A stretch of DNA of 8,613 nt, from NCBI GenBank assembly GCA_038229875.1, contig JBBROA010000151.1, positions 1 through 8,613 on the forward strand. Reading direction: 5' to 3'. This document shows, piece after piece, positions 1 through 7,152 of the stretch (positions are counted from its first letter, which is position 1; the number at the start of each line of letters is the position of its first letter). Made by a program: the position numbers and the translations under genes. Source of the DNA: JALYUA01 sp038229875. GTDB lineage: Bacteria; Acidobacteriota; Thermoanaerobaculia; UBA5066; Gp7-AA6. The notes beneath the pieces are model-generated. The model did no database searches and was not told the DNA's origin. It saw only the letters and a program-made list of their open reading frames with translations.

Positions 1-202
1 AGTCGACGCCGCGGATGCTGTCGGTCCGCGCCTTCAGCTCGTCGATCAAGCCGCCGGTGCCGCAGCCGACGTCGAGCACCCGTCCGAGTCTGCCGGGCGA
101 GCCGCTCGCCGCGAGAAGATGACGAACCATTGCGCGAACGCCCGCGAACCACCAGTAGCTCCGCTCCAGCTCGTAGTTGCGCTGGTACTCCGCTGTCTCC
201 AC
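1..202 (-). CDS. Class I SAM-dependent methyltransferase, N-terminal part (cut by window edge)
   Basis: Reading leftward from a GTG at 202, about 67 codons are open to the window edge, and the 3' end is missing. The N-terminus contains NYELERSYWWFAGVRAMV, an aromatic stretch common at the start of methyltransferases found in polysaccharide and lipid gene clusters. About residues 43-52 read VLDVGCGTGG, the glycine-rich SAM-binding motif I of the Rossmann-like class I fold, and a second acidic segment (RGVD) begins at the edge. GTG is chosen because an in-frame TAG lies 21 bp upstream and no ATG lies between. There is no clear Shine-Dalgarno sequence. It follows serS by 29 bp on the same strand and may be cotranscribed with it. 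The methyl acceptor cannot be told from this fragment. The family assignment is firm; any glycan or lipid substrate is a guess from the neighbourhood. Confidence 0.85.
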   Translation of the reverse strand, partial: METAEYQRNYELERSYWWFAGVRAMVRHLLAASGSPGRLGRVLDVGCGTGGLIDELKARTDSIRGVD

Positions 203-234
203 TAATCCACTATTAATCCACTATTGGTCCACTA
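198..234. repeat. Short 11-bp tandem repeat carrying stop codons in three frames
   Basis: The heptamer TCCACTA occurs at 198-204, 206-212, 217-223 and 228-234, with spacings of 8, 11 and 11 bp. On the minus strand each copy reads TAGTGGA. Because 11 is not a multiple of three, successive copies put TAG in all three reading frames. The copy at 232-234 is the actual serS stop codon, and the innermost copy abuts the GTG start of the methyltransferase gene. It probably arose by slippage. Any function, such as guarding against readthrough, is inference. Confidence 0.7.
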
Positions 235-1485
235 TGGGCGGGCGATTCGGTCGCCGCCGAAGTACGGCCGGAGCGCCACCGGGATCTCCACCGAGCCGTC
301 CGCCTGCTGGTAGTTCTCGAGGACCGCGACGAGGGTCCGCCCGATCGCGAGGCCGGATCCGTTCAGGGTGTGCACGTACTCGGGCTTCTCGCCTTCGGCG
401 CGGCGGAAGCGGATCGAAGCGCGCCGGGCCTGGAAGTCCTCGAAGTTCGAGCAGGAGGAGATCTCCTTGTACTCGTTTAACCCGGGCAGCCACACCTCGA
501 GGTCGTAGGTCTTCGCCGGGTTGAACCCCATGTCTCCCGTCGAAAGCGTCAGGACGCGGTATGGGAGCTCCAGCCGGCGGAGCACTTCCTCGGCGTGCCG
601 TGTGAGCTCTTCGTGGACCTCGTAGGAGGATTCCGGCTTCGAGAACGCGACGAGCTCGACCTTGTCGAACTGGTGCTGCCGGATCATCCCGCGGGTGTCG
701 CGGCCGGCCGCGCCGGCTTCCGATCGGAAGCATGACGTCATGGCGGTGTAGCGGATCGGGAGCGCGTCTTCGCGAAGGATCTCGTCGCGGTGCAGGTTCG
801 TCACGGGGATCTCGGCCGTCGAGATCAGGTACATCCCCTCGCGCGTCTTGAACAGGTCGTCTTCGAACTTCGGCAGCTGGCCGGTTCCGAAGAGCGACTC
901 CGCGTTGGTGAGCACCGGCGGAAGGATCTCTTCGTAGCCGTGCTCGCGCGTGTGGAGGTCGAGCATGAAGGCGCCGAGCGCCCGGGAGAGCCTCGCTCCG
1001 GCGCCGCGAAGCACCGTGAAGCGCGCGCCAGCGATCTTGACGGCGCGTTCGAAGTCCATGACGCCGAGCGCCGGGCCCAGGTCCCAGTGCGGTTGGGGGG
1101 GAAAATCGAAACGGCGCGGGTCGCCCCAGGTTCGCTCGACGCGGTTCGAGGCCTCGTCTTTCCCGCGCGGGACGCTCGCGTGCGGCGCGTTCGGGATGCT
1201 CCGCTCCGCCGCGGCGAGCTCAGTTTCGCGTCCCTCGACGTCGTCTTCGAGACCGCGGATCTCCTCCTTCAGGCGCTTCATCTCGGCGATCGTCTCGGGG
1301 TCCGGCTTTGCTCGGACGGCGGAGAGCTCGTTGCGGCGGCGCCGCTTCTCCTCGAGGCGCGTGACGCTCTCCCGCCTGTCGCGGTCGAGCTCGACGAAGC
1401 GGCCAATTTCGGAGGACGCGTAGCGCTCCGGGAACTCGCGGAGGAGGGTCTCCGCCTCCGACCGAAGCCTCTCGCGTGCTAACAT
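232..1485 (-). CDS. serS: Seryl-tRNA synthetase
   Basis: A cytoplasmic class II aminoacyl-tRNA synthetase that charges tRNA-Ser (and tRNA-Sec where present) with serine, using ATP. The product is 417 residues, close to the usual 420-430. Residues about 30-98 are charged and heptad-like, matching the N-terminal coiled-coil arm that grips the long variable arm of tRNA-Ser. The catalytic core shows the serine-pocket segment STAEIPVTN (222-230), class II motif 2 with FRSEAG (253-258) followed by HQFDKVE (271-277), and motif 3 with NGSGLAIGRTLVAVLEN (375-391). The ATG at 1485 is preferred because the frame stays open for 108 more codons upstream, but that extension is antisense to a glycosyltransferase gene and has no synthetase-like sequence. 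There is no Shine-Dalgarno match before the ATG, and a possible promoter lies so close that the mRNA could be leaderless. The methyltransferase gene follows 29 bp downstream. Confidence 0.97.
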   Translation of the reverse strand: MLARERLRSEAETLLREFPERYASSEIGRFVELDRDRRESVTRLEEKRRRRNELSAVRAKPDPETIAEMKRLKEEIRGLEDDVEGRETELAAAERSIPNAPHASVPRGKDEASNRVERTWGDPRRFDFPPQPHWDLGPALGVMDFERAVKIAGARFTVLRGAGARLSRALGAFMLDLHTREHGYEEILPPVLTNAESLFGTGQLPKFEDDLFKTREGMYLISTAEIPVTNLHRDEILREDALPIRYTAMTSCFRSEAGAAGRDTRGMIRQHQFDKVELVAFSKPESSYEVHEELTRHAEEVLRRLELPYRVLTLSTGDMGFNPAKTYDLEVWLPGLNEYKEISSCSNFEDFQARRASIRFRRAEGEKPEYVHTLNGSGLAIGRTLVAVLENYQQADGSVEIPVALRPYFGGDRIARP

Positions 1486-2521
1486 GAACCACGCCGGTTT
1501 ACATCGCGCCGCTGTCCGAGTCAACCGTTTGAGCCCTCCCTTCCAGCTGCCCGAGGTCGATTGCGTCGTGGTCAATCGCGACGGAGGCGACTCTCTTTTT
1601 GCGGCGCTCCGGTCGCTCGAAGCGCAGACGGGCATCGACCTTTCAATCGTCGTTATCGACAACGCGTCGAGCGCCGCGGAGCGGGAAAGGCTCGCCCGCG
1701 AGACGCCCGAGGTGCGGGTGATCGGTTTTTCCCGGAATCTCGGTTTTGCCGGGGCCGCGAACGAGGGGATCGCCCGCACGCGGGCGCCGTTCGTCCTGCT
1801 GCTCAACAACGACGCGATCCTGGCCTCGGACTACGTTTCGAGGCTGGCGGCGAGGCTCGCGCTCGACGAGCGGCTTGCCGCGATTCAGGGGCTGGTTTTG
1901 ACCGCGGACGCCTCTCACGTCGACTCCGCGGGCCTCGACTGGAACGAGCGCCGGGAGGCCGTGCCCCTCTTCGGCGGGAGAGATCCGTCGTCGGTTCCCG
2001 GCCGCGTCTTCGAGGTGAGCGGCGTCTCCGCGACGGCGGCGCTCTACCGCCGGGACGCGCTCGAGGACGTCGCCGGCCCCGCCGAGGTGTTTGAGCCGTC
2101 GTTTTTCGCGTACTACGAGGACGTGGACCTGTCCCTCCGTCTCTCTCGCGCGGGCTGGCGGTTCGCGTGCGAGCCGTTCGCGGTCGCGCGGCACGAGGGG
2201 TCGCGGACGGGTTCGCGCACGCCGTGGAGGCGCGCCATCTGGGTCGCTCGAAACCGGTGGAGGACTCTCTTCCGGAACTTCGAGCCGCGGCTCCTGCGCC
2301 GCGAGGCGGCGCATCTTTTGCGCGCGGACATCGCGCACGCCCGCACGGTCGGCTGGCGCGCGCCGCTTCTGCTCCTCTCCGTCTGGGTCCCTCTCGCGTT
2401 CACGGCGCGCGCGACCCCCGCCGCGGCGGGAGGAGCGCGGCCGCTGGCGAACTGGCCCCGAGCCGGAAGTGCGGGCGGCGTCGCGGACGGCCCCGCCGGC
2501 GCGGACCGAATCGCCGGGTGA
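1484..2521 (+). CDS. Family 2 glycosyltransferase (WbbL/rhamnosyltransferase-like), first of three
   Basis: A GT-A fold inverting glycosyltransferase of the COG1216 type, expected to move a sugar from a nucleotide sugar onto a lipid-linked glycan at the cytoplasmic face of the membrane. In the 345-residue reading, the nucleotide-binding strand is VDCVVVNRDGG (25-35), then VVIDNAS (56-62), a DXD-like LNND (107-110) and FFAYYEDVDLSLRLSRAGW (207-225) with the likely catalytic-base ED at 212-213. RHEGS (236-240) follows. The last 35 residues are Ala/Gly/Pro-rich without family character. The start is uncertain: the ATG at 1484 overlaps the divergent serS ATG by two bases and leaves 26 residues before the first strand, whereas TTG at 1529 gives a more typical 330-residue protein. 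Neither has a good ribosome site. The TGA overlaps the next gene's GTG in a GTGA junction. Donor and acceptor sugars are unknown. Confidence 0.88.
   Translation: MNHAGLHRAAVRVNRLSPPFQLPEVDCVVVNRDGGDSLFAALRSLEAQTGIDLSIVVIDNASSAAERERLARETPEVRVIGFSRNLGFAGAANEGIARTRAPFVLLLNNDAILASDYVSRLAARLALDERLAAIQGLVLTADASHVDSAGLDWNERREAVPLFGGRDPSSVPGRVFEVSGVSATAALYRRDALEDVAGPAEVFEPSFFAYYEDVDLSLRLSRAGWRFACEPFAVARHEGSRTGSRTPWRRAIWVARNRWRTLFRNFEPRLLRREAAHLLRADIAHARTVGWRAPLLLLSVWVPLAFTARATPAAAGGARPLANWPRAGSAGGVADGPAGADRIAG
1496..1524 (-). promoter_or_regulatory. Possible sigma-70-type promoter for serS
   Basis: On the minus strand TTGACT (1524-1519, 5 of 6 to the -35 consensus) is followed after exactly 17 nt by TAAACC (1501-1496, 3 of 6 to the -10 consensus). 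Initiation about 7 nt after the -10 box would fall near 1489, four bases before the serS ATG, giving an almost leaderless transcript. That fits the lack of a Shine-Dalgarno sequence. The -10 box is weak, and the site lies inside the 5' end of the divergent glycosyltransferase frame, so this is tentative. Confidence 0.35.
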
Positions 2522-3582
2522 GCGCGCGCACGCCTTCACCGCCGCTCGACGCGGCGGCCGGAGCCGGAAAGATCCGCTCGATCGCGGCCGTCCTCGTCTC
2601 CTGGCGCGACGCCGACGATCTCGAGGGGGCCGTGCGGTCGCTCGCCGAGTCCCGTGCGCGCTCGTCGCGCCCCGATCTGAACATCGTCCTCGTCGCGGTC
2701 GGTAATGGTGGAGAGTCGCTCCGCCCGGAGGCGATCCGCACCCTCTGGCCCGAGGCGATCGTCCTCGTCAACTCCGAGAACCGGGGGCTCGGTCCCGCCG
2801 CCAACCAGGGCGCGGCCGCGGCGGCGGAAGCGGACGTCCTCCTCTTTCTGAACCCGGACACGCGCGCTGAGGCGGACCCCTTCGCCGCGATCGCGCAGGG
2901 ACTCGACGAGCACCCGGAGGCCGCCGCGCTGGCGCCCCGCCTCTTAGACGCCGGCACCGGGGAACCGGCGACGGGCCGCCGGGCACTCGCGCCCCCCGGC
3001 AGTGAGGACCAGTTCACGTTTCAGCTCCGTCGGCTGCCCCGGCTCTCGTCCGACGCGCGCGAGCTGCTCTTAGGCGAGCACCTCCGCCCCGACGGCGCCC
3101 GCCGCCGCGCGGCGCGCTACGCCGATGAAGACCGCGACCGACCCTTTGCCGTCGAGCAGGCCGCGGCAGCCGCGCTGGCCGTGCGGCGCCGCGCATTCGA
3201 TTCCGTGGGCGGATTCGACGAGTCGTTCATGCCCGCGTGGTTCGAGGACGTGGACCTCTGCGCGCGGCTTGCCGCCGAAGGCTCCATCCTCTACTGGCCC
3301 GCCGCGCGATTTCGCCACGCCGGCGGAGTTTCCTCCGCCCGCCTCGGCTACGACCGCTTCCTCCCGATCCTGTACCGGAACGCGATCCGGTACCGCCGCA
3401 AGCACTACAGCCGGCTCGCCCGTTCGGCATATCGGTCCCTGCTGGCCGCCGGGATGTTCCTGCGGTTGGCGGCCCTGCCCCTCCGCCGGCGAGTTCCCCG
3501 CTCGAAACGGGAGGCGGCGCGCGCGTACGCCGCCGTCCTTCGGCTCGCTCTCGGCCTCACGCGGCAGCGGATCGACTCGTGA
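2518..3582 (+). CDS. Family 2 glycosyltransferase (WbbL-like), second of three
   Basis: A 354-residue GT-A family 2 protein starting at GTG 2518, whose GTGA overlaps the stop of the preceding gene, so translation is probably coupled. About 20 poorly conserved residues precede the first strand IAAVLVSWRDADDLEGAVRS (22-41). The DXD-like element is FLNPDT (110-115). GGFDESFMPAWFEDVDLCAR (231-250) is the typical acceptor-side motif with the probable catalytic-base ED at 243-244, and RFRHAGG with His267 follows. The C-terminal third, from about 275, is rich in Arg and Leu and may be amphipathic, which suits membrane association. Oddity: where its neighbours have IDNAS, this protein has VAVGNGGES (59-67), so the Asp that normally contacts the uridine nucleotide is replaced. 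Activity is still likely because the DXD-like and ED motifs are intact. Sugar specificity is unknown. Confidence 0.9.
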   Translation: MSARTPSPPLDAAAGAGKIRSIAAVLVSWRDADDLEGAVRSLAESRARSSRPDLNIVLVAVGNGGESLRPEAIRTLWPEAIVLVNSENRGLGPAANQGAAAAAEADVLLFLNPDTRAEADPFAAIAQGLDEHPEAAALAPRLLDAGTGEPATGRRALAPPGSEDQFTFQLRRLPRLSSDARELLLGEHLRPDGARRRAARYADEDRDRPFAVEQAAAAALAVRRRAFDSVGGFDESFMPAWFEDVDLCARLAAEGSILYWPAARFRHAGGVSSARLGYDRFLPILYRNAIRYRRKHYSRLARSAYRSLLAAGMFLRLAALPLRRRVPRSKREAARAYAAVLRLALGLTRQRIDS

Positions 3583-4532
3583 ACGACGTCGCGATCCTGG
3601 TCGTCTCCTACAACGACGCCTCCGACCTTCCCATCACGCTATCGGCGGCGCTCGCTCAGCGGGGCGTCTCGACCGAGGTGATCCTGATCGACAACGCCTC
3701 TCGCGACGCCTCGAGGGAAGTGGCGGAGCGCCTTTTCGTCCGCGTGCTCGCGCTTCCCGAGAACGTGGGGTTCGCGGCCGCCATGAACGCGGGAATCGAC
3801 GCCACGCAGAGCCGGTACGTGCTCGCTTTGAACCCGGATTGCCGGCTGGAGCCCGACTTCGCCGCCCGGCTCGTCGAACGCCTCGACCACCGTCCGGACG
3901 CCGGGTCCGCCTCGGGTCGGCTCCTTCGAGGCGACGGCCCGGACCTTCTTCCGACAGGCACGATCGATTCGGCGGGCATCTTCTTCACGGCGACGGGCCG
4001 CCACTTTGATCGGGGCGCGGGAGAGCCGGCCGCGGGGCGGTACGGGCGAGAGGAGGAGATCGCCGGCGCGAGCGGCGCCGCCGCGCTGTATCGCCGCGCC
4101 GCCCTCGAGGCCGCGCGCATCTCGACCGGTTACTTCGACGCCGATTTCTTTCTCTACCGCGAGGACGCGGATCTCGCCTGGCGGCTCTGGAACCTCGGCT
4201 GGCGGTGCCTGTACGTGCCGTCCGCGGTCGCGTATCACCGCCGTCGCAACCTCCCGGAGCGCCGGCGCCAGATGACCGCCGCCGTCAACTTCCACTCGGT
4301 CAAGAACCGCTTCCTGCTCCGGATCAACAACCAGTCCGGTTCGGAGGCCGCGCGCCATCTCGTTCCCACCTTCGCGCGAGACCTGCTCGTTCTCGGCGCC
4401 TGTCTGACGGTCGAGCGCACGTCGCTACCGGCGTTTCCCTGGCTCTGGAAAAACCGCAGGCGCCTCTGGGCGAAACGCCGCGAGATCCGAGCGCTTCGGG
4501 ACAGGCCGTCGGGCACGGCGCCGCAGGAGTGA
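3579..4532 (+). CDS. Family 2 glycosyltransferase (WbbL-like), third of three
   Basis: A 317-residue GT-A family 2 glycosyltransferase starting at GTG 3579 in another 4-bp GTGA overlap with the gene before it. The start is well supported because the first strand, VAILVVSYNDASDL (4-17), begins at once. LIDNASRDAS (36-45) is the uridine-binding segment, ENVGFAAAMNAG (61-72) and LALNPDC (82-88) carry the DXD-like metal and donor site, and FFLYREDADLAWRLWNLGW (190-208) contains the probable catalytic-base ED at 195-196. YHRRR (219-223) holds the downstream His. The C-terminus is basic with some hydrophobic stretches (for example 262-276), suggesting peripheral membrane binding. It ends 27 bp before the GT-B gene. 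The three family 2 proteins differ clearly outside the motifs, so each probably forms a different linkage rather than being a recent duplicate. Confidence 0.92.
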   Translation: MNDVAILVVSYNDASDLPITLSAALAQRGVSTEVILIDNASRDASREVAERLFVRVLALPENVGFAAAMNAGIDATQSRYVLALNPDCRLEPDFAARLVERLDHRPDAGSASGRLLRGDGPDLLPTGTIDSAGIFFTATGRHFDRGAGEPAAGRYGREEEIAGASGAAALYRRAALEAARISTGYFDADFFLYREDADLAWRLWNLGWRCLYVPSAVAYHRRRNLPERRRQMTAAVNFHSVKNRFLLRINNQSGSEAARHLVPTFARDLLVLGACLTVERTSLPAFPWLWKNRRRLWAKRREIRALRDRPSGTAPQE

Positions 4533-4559
4533 CGGCCGAGAGCTGATAGCGTCGCTCTC

Positions 4560-5663
4560 ATGCGCCTCGCCATCCTCGGCACCCGGGGGATTCCCGCCCG
4601 GTACGGAGGATTCGAGACCCTGGCGGAGGAGCTCTCGGCGCGGCTTGCGGCGCGCGGACACGACGTGACGGTGTATGCGCGGACGCGCTATGCCGCTCCT
4701 GGAGTCGAGTCCTGGCGCGGCGCGCGCGTGCGCGTTCTCCCGACGATCCCGACGAAGTACCTGGATACGGTGGTGCACGGCGCTCTTTCCGCGTTCGACG
4801 CGGCGCTCGAGCGGTACGACGCCGTGCTCGTCTGCAACGCGATCAACGCCGCGTCTTCCTTCGTGCCCCGGCTGTCCGGAAAAACGCGCGTCGTCTTGAA
4901 CGTGGACGGCCTCGAGAGAAACAGGCGCAAGTGGAGCTTCGCCGGACGCGCCGCCTACCGGGTGTCGGAGCGCTTGTCGACCCTCCTCCCCGATGTGGTC
5001 GTTTCCGACGCTCGCGTCATCCAGGACTATTACCGGGACCGGTACGGCTTTCCGACCGTGTTCATTCCCTACGGCGGCGACCTCCCCGCCCCGGACGGGA
5101 CCGCGGCGCTCGACGCGCTCGGCCTGCGTCCGGAGGGGTACGTGCTCTATGTCTCGCGGCTCGAGCCCGAGAACAATGCGCTCGCAGTCGTCGAGGCGTA
5201 TCGAAAGGTCCCCGGGAGCGTGCCCCTCGTCGTCGTCGGGGACGCGCCCTACGCGCGGACTTACATCGAGCGCGTGCGTGCCGCGGCCGACCCGCGGGTT
5301 CTGTTCCCGGGAGGCGTGTACGGCGAGGGCTATCGCGAGCTGCTCGCGAACGCCGCGGTGTACATCCAGGCGACGGAGGTCGGGGGAACGCACCCGGCCC
5401 TGGTCGAGGCGCTCGGGTACGGGCGGGTGGTCTGTTACCACCAGTCACCGGAAAATGAGGAAGTCGCAGCCGGCGCGGCTCTTGCGTTCGACGCCCGTCG
5501 ACCCGAAACCCTGTCCGATGTCCTCACCCGCGTGCTGGATGATCCCGCGGATTACTCCGTATGGAAAGAGCGGGCGAGAAACCGAACGGAAGAACGGTAT
5601 CGTTGGGATGATGTTGCCAGTCTTTACGAAGCCGTTCTTCAAGGACGGACCCCCATCTCATGA
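4560..5663 (+). CDS. GT-B glycosyltransferase with DUF1972 N-terminus (rhamnosyltransferase-like, GT4)
   Basis: A 367-residue GT-B fold transferase. The N-terminus LAILGTRGIPARYGGFETLA (3-22) is the signature of the DUF1972 domain, and NVDGLERNRRKWS (114-126) is a second conserved block of that family. Characterised members such as the pneumococcal WchF type transfer rhamnose during capsule repeat-unit assembly. The C-terminal Rossmann domain has YVLYVSRLEPENN (194-206), LVVVGDAP (223-230) and GGTHPALVEALGYG (275-288). In that last block the second Glu of the GT4 EX7E motif is kept (Glu283), while the first position is Gly, as is common in this subgroup. ATG 4560 fits the domain start exactly, although no strong Shine-Dalgarno sequence precedes it, and the 27-bp gap suggests cotranscription with the upstream genes. 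Rhamnose as donor is inferred from family precedent only. Confidence 0.93.
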   Translation: MRLAILGTRGIPARYGGFETLAEELSARLAARGHDVTVYARTRYAAPGVESWRGARVRVLPTIPTKYLDTVVHGALSAFDAALERYDAVLVCNAINAASSFVPRLSGKTRVVLNVDGLERNRRKWSFAGRAAYRVSERLSTLLPDVVVSDARVIQDYYRDRYGFPTVFIPYGGDLPAPDGTAALDALGLRPEGYVLYVSRLEPENNALAVVEAYRKVPGSVPLVVVGDAPYARTYIERVRAAADPRVLFPGGVYGEGYRELLANAAVYIQATEVGGTHPALVEALGYGRVVCYHQSPENEEVAAGAALAFDARRPETLSDVLTRVLDDPADYSVWKERARNRTEERYRWDDVASLYEAVLQGRTPIS

Positions 5664-5696
5664 CAGCCCGCCCCGCCGGCGTCGGGGACACCGGAC

Positions 5697-5701
5697 AGGG
5701 A
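5697..5701 (+). promoter_or_regulatory. Shine-Dalgarno sequence fixing the sugar transferase start
   Basis: AGGGA lies 7 nt before the ATG at 5709. It separates the true start from an ATG at 5660 that overlaps the previous stop as ATGA but opens an unrelated frame with no recognisable protein. It is the clearest ribosome site in the polysaccharide operon. Confidence 0.6.
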
Positions 5702-5708
5702 CGATTCG

Positions 5709-7142
5709 ATGCTGAAACAGAGAGCCCGGGCGGTCGCGCTCGGCGTTCTGGGGGGAGACCTGGCGCTCACGGCCCTCTCGCTCCCCGTCGCGTACGTGAT
5801 CCGACACGTCGTCCTGACGTCCGTATCGCCGTCTCTCTTTCCGAAGCCGCTCCATCCCTTCGACCGTTATCTTTTCCTTCTCGTCCTGATTCTTCCGTTC
5901 TGGGCGGTGATGCTGTCCGTTGCGGGCTTCTACCGCAGCCACCGGACGACGCCGCTCGCCGAGGAGATCTGGGCGGCGACGAAGGTGGCTATCGGCGGCA
6001 CGGCGATGCTCGCCCTGATCGTCTATGGCTTGCGCCTGGAGTTTGTGAGCCGGTGGCTTCTCGTCGTCTTCGCGGCGGTGAACTTCGCTTTTCTGGCGAC
6101 CGAAAAGGTCGCGCTGCGTCTCCTGTCGCGCTGGGTCCGCGCGCGCGGATACAACTTCCGCACGGTGCTTCTCGTCGGGACAGGCCACAAAGCAGCGCAG
6201 CTGGCGGATTTTCTGGAAGCGCATCCGCACTGGGGCTTCCGCGTCATGGGCTATCTCGACGACGAAAATGGCGGAGAGATCCGGCGCGCGAATCGCTGGC
6301 CCTGCGCGGGCAGGATCACCGACCTCGAAAGCGTCCTCCTGCGCGAGGTCGTCGACGAGGTTGTGTTCGTGATCGAGAAGGGGAAGCTCGGCGCGTACGA
6401 AGAGGCGCTGCTGGTCGCCGAACGGCACGGCGTGCGGGCCCACGTGTCGCTCGACATCTTTCCGCACGTGCTGGCGCGGCCGGTGCTCGAAGAGCTCGAC
6501 GGCGTGCCGCTGCTCTCCTTCACAACGACCCCCTCCAATCCGACCCAGCTGGTCGTGAAGCGGGCGCTCGATCTCGCCGTCTCTCTCTGTCTCTTTCTCC
6601 TGACCCTCCCGATCCAGATAATCGCGATCCTCGCGATCAAATTGACGTCGCACGGCCCGGTCTTCTTCCGCCAGGTCCGCTGCGGCCTGAACGGGCGGCA
6701 CTTCACCCTGCTGAAGTTCCGGACGATGGATGCGGGCGCCGAGCAGCGCCTGACCGAGGTTTCGCATTTAAACGAGATGACCGGCCCGGTCTTCAAGATG
6801 TCGCGCGACCCGAGGTCCACGTACGTCGGCCGGATCCTGCGGCGCCTCTCGATCGACGAGCTTCCGCAGCTCTGGAACGTCATCCGTGGAGACATGAGCC
6901 TCGTCGGGCCCCGTCCGCCTCTGCCGGAGGAAGTCTCGCAGTATCAGCCGTGGCAGCGCCGGCGGCTCTCGATGAACCCCGGACTCACGTGCCTCTGGCA
7001 GGTGTCGGGCCGCAACGAGGTGGACTTCGACCGCTGGATGGCGCTCGATCTCAAGTACATCGACACCTGGTCCCCGATGCTCGATCTCAAGATCCTGCTG
7101 AAGACCGTCCCGGCGGTGTTGAGCGGAAGGGGAGCGCGCTGA
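5709..7142 (+). CDS. Polyprenyl-phosphate sugar-1-phosphate transferase (WbaP/WcaJ-like initiating enzyme)
   Basis: A 477-residue inner-membrane enzyme expected to transfer a sugar-1-phosphate from a nucleotide sugar to undecaprenyl phosphate, the first step of repeat-unit assembly. Four hydrophobic segments (about 8-36, 54-74, 91-110, 113-138) form the N-terminal membrane part. A Rossmann-like domain follows from FRTVLLVGTG (150-159) through MGYLDDENGG (180-189). A further hydrophobic segment (about 286-312), probably re-entrant, leads into the catalytic bacterial sugar transferase domain. That domain shows GPVFFRQVRCGLNGRHF (316-332), KFRTM (336-340), SIDELPQLWNVIRGDMSLVG (381-400) with the Asp-Glu catalytic dyad at 383-384, PRPPLPEE (401-408), and LTCLWQVSGRNEVDFD (426-441). 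Length and domain order match full-length WbaP-type proteins rather than the short PglC type. It is last in the plus-strand run, 45 bp after the GT-B gene. The sugar (glucose, galactose or an N-acetylhexosamine) cannot be read from the sequence. Confidence 0.95.
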   Translation: MLKQRARAVALGVLGGDLALTALSLPVAYVIRHVVLTSVSPSLFPKPLHPFDRYLFLLVLILPFWAVMLSVAGFYRSHRTTPLAEEIWAATKVAIGGTAMLALIVYGLRLEFVSRWLLVVFAAVNFAFLATEKVALRLLSRWVRARGYNFRTVLLVGTGHKAAQLADFLEAHPHWGFRVMGYLDDENGGEIRRANRWPCAGRITDLESVLLREVVDEVVFVIEKGKLGAYEEALLVAERHGVRAHVSLDIFPHVLARPVLEELDGVPLLSFTTTPSNPTQLVVKRALDLAVSLCLFLLTLPIQIIAILAIKLTSHGPVFFRQVRCGLNGRHFTLLKFRTMDAGAEQRLTEVSHLNEMTGPVFKMSRDPRSTYVGRILRRLSIDELPQLWNVIRGDMSLVGPRPPLPEEVSQYQPWQRRRLSMNPGLTCLWQVSGRNEVDFDRWMALDLKYIDTWSPMLDLKILLKTVPAVLSGRGAR

Positions 7143-7152
7143 TCGCGCGGTT

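Noticed and set aside
1486..1809. Upstream extension of the serS frame adding 108 residues
   Set aside because: It is antisense to a clear glycosyltransferase gene and shows no synthetase-like sequence. The natural SerS N-terminus begins at the ATG at 1485.
4425..6767. Long minus-strand open frames opposite the GT-B and sugar transferase genes
   Set aside because: They are shadows created by codon bias in GC-rich DNA. Their translations are rich in Arg, Asp, His and Glu with no recognisable family, and both genes on the plus strand are certain.
7134..7148. GCGCG/CGCGC inverted repeat overlapping the sugar transferase stop as a terminator
   Set aside because: The stem is only 5 bp with a 5-nt loop, and no T-run follows on either strand, so it is no better than chance in this composition.
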